A stretch of 6,916 bases of DNA from Shimia_B sp038527375 (lineage in GTDB: Bacteria > Pseudomonadota > Alphaproteobacteria > Rhodobacterales > Rhodobacteraceae): positions 1-6,916 of the forward strand of contig JBCBFU010000086.1 in NCBI GenBank assembly GCA_038527375.1, given 5' to 3'. Numbering within the stretch: position 1 is the stretch's first letter; each line of letters starts with the position of its first letter. Under the pieces are notes generated by a model that saw nothing but the letters and a program-made list of their open reading frames with translations, did no database searches and was not told the DNA's origin. Of this stretch, positions 6,260 to 6,916 are shown one piece after another. A program made the translations under genes and the position numbers.

Positions 6260-6264
6260 TTGCC

Positions 6265-6916
6265 ATGAACCAGCATTACCGCGACACGCGCAAGATTGAT
6301 CCGACCCGGGGGGCGCTTTTGGGCGACAACACCCCCAACGACAACGACCGGGTGGAAATTGGTCCGACCCAACTTGCCTTCGCCGAATGGGCCGCCGCCG
6401 GGTTGGAGCTTCCTGATCTGCAGGCCCTGCGCCGGTTCCGGCATCAACGGCTGGTCGATGCAGTCAATGAACGCGACTACGGGGCCGTGCTGGTCTTTGA
6501 CCCGCTGAACATCCGCTACGCCACGGACAGCACGAACATGCAGCTGTGGAACACGCACAACCCGTTCCGCGCCCTTCTGGTCTGCGCGGATGGCTACATG
6601 GTGATTTGGGACTACAAGAACTCGCCGTTCCTCAGCACCTTCAACCCGCTGGTGCGCGAACAGCGCGCCGGCGCGGATTTCTTCTATTTCGATCGCGGAG
6701 ACATGATTCAGCCCGCGACGGACAAATTCTCGGCCGAGCTGACCGACCTCATCAACGAACACGGCGGCGGCAACATGCGCATCGGCGTGGACAAGATCAT
6801 GATCCACGGCCTACGCACGCTCGAAGCTAACGGGTTCACCGTCTTCCCGGGCGAGGAGCTCACCGAAAAGGCGCAGCGCATCGCCTTGATCTCATCGGGG
6901 CCTTTGATGCAGCGCG
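6265..6916 (+). CDS. dddP: DMSP lyase DddP, N-terminal ~205 residues (runs off the window; last ~35 bases inverted)
   Basis: DddP cleaves dimethylsulfoniopropionate to DMS and acrylate in the cytoplasm. It belongs to the M24 metallopeptidase fold but is a C-S lyase. The frame is open from 6265 to the window end. Segments I recognise from roseobacter DddP are RKIDPTRGA (9-17), DNDRVEIGPTQLAFAEWAAAG (26-46), FDPLNIRYATDSTNMQLWNT (78-97), ADGYMVIWDYKNSPFLS (108-124), FNPLVREQRAGADFFYFDRGD (126-146) and GVDKIMIHGLRTLEANGF (174-191). Only the N-terminal creatinase-like domain is present; the M24 domain with the metal ligands lies beyond the window. After EELTEKAQRI (about base 6882) the plus-strand reading (ALISSGPLMQR) stops matching, while the reverse strand carries the expected continuation. 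The gene is divergent from the DUF3445 gene with a 167-base gap. Other M24B proteins are the alternative, but the match runs the whole length. Confidence 0.87.
   Translation, partial: MNQHYRDTRKIDPTRGALLGDNTPNDNDRVEIGPTQLAFAEWAAAGLELPDLQALRRFRHQRLVDAVNERDYGAVLVFDPLNIRYATDSTNMQLWNTHNPFRALLVCADGYMVIWDYKNSPFLSTFNPLVREQRAGADFFYFDRGDMIQPATDKFSAELTDLINEHGGGNMRIGVDKIMIHGLRTLEANGFTVFPGEELTEKAQRIALISSGPLMQR
6871..6916 (-). other. dddP: Inverted dddP segment at the window edge (junction at a short inverted repeat)
   Basis: Reverse-complemented, these 46 bases read RCIKGPDEIKAMRCA in one frame, the hinge that normally follows EKAQRI in DddP and leads into the M24 domain. The bases around 6871-6882 serve twice: forward they encode AQRI, reversed they encode AMRCA. 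The native gene would therefore carry a near-perfect 11-12-base inverted repeat (GCGCAGCGCAT and ATGCGCTGCGC) flanking KGPDEIKA, and the strand switch sits exactly in that repeat. The last ~6 bases fit neither a simple inversion nor the forward gene. Confidence 0.8.

Noticed and set aside
6883..6916. Reading ALISSGPLMQR as a genuine variant stretch of DddP
   Set aside because: The reverse strand of the same bases encodes the expected DddP continuation, which chance would hardly produce.

Overview
The window is GC-rich DNA that looks like a marine alphaproteobacterium of the Rhodobacterales (Roseobacter group). Three things point that way: strong G/C bias at third codon positions, a protein matching the N-terminal half of the roseobacter DMSP lyase DddP, and an intergenic hairpin followed by CCGAGGTATTT of a kind I associate with this order. 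It begins inside glnA and stops inside dddP, so it looks like a short contig or a cut fragment.

Layout. 1-675 (+) is the C-terminal half of type I glutamine synthetase, closed by a textbook terminator (699-726). 979-2397 (+) is a Tat-exported vanadium-dependent haloperoxidase/PAP2 protein with all vanadate-pocket motifs. 2415-2455 is a GC-rich intergenic hairpin element. 2546-3745 (+) is a secreted MltB-type lytic transglycosylase with a C-terminal peptidoglycan-binding domain. 3828-4544 (+) is a small crotonase that looks like an enoyl-CoA isomerase, preceded by a LiuR-like operator candidate. 4626-5414 (+) is an unrecognised protein with a C-terminal membrane anchor. 5357-6097 (-) is a DUF3445 protein (heme-dependent oxidative N-demethylase family) whose tail overlaps the preceding gene by 58 bases, with a large compound palindrome next to the overlap. 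6265-6916 (+) is the 5' half of dddP, divergent from the DUF3445 gene.

The genes do not form one obvious operon. The plus-strand genes are separated by 80-300 bases, mostly with their own ribosome binding sites, so this reads as a patchwork of single-gene units. Themes are nitrogen assimilation (glnA), export and cell envelope (haloperoxidase, transglycosylase), acyl-CoA metabolism (isomerase) and breakdown of methylated marine osmolytes (DddP, possibly DUF3445).

The most striking anomaly is at the right edge. The plus strand reads as DddP up to about 6882. The reverse complement of 6871-6916 then encodes what should come next (IKGPDEIKAMRCA, the hinge leading into the M24 domain). The last ~35 bases are therefore inverted relative to the gene, at a short inverted repeat. 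A fold-back or assembly chimera at a contig end is the likeliest cause, but a real inversion is not excluded by the sequence alone. I found no CRISPR array, tRNA, rRNA, insertion sequence or phage gene.
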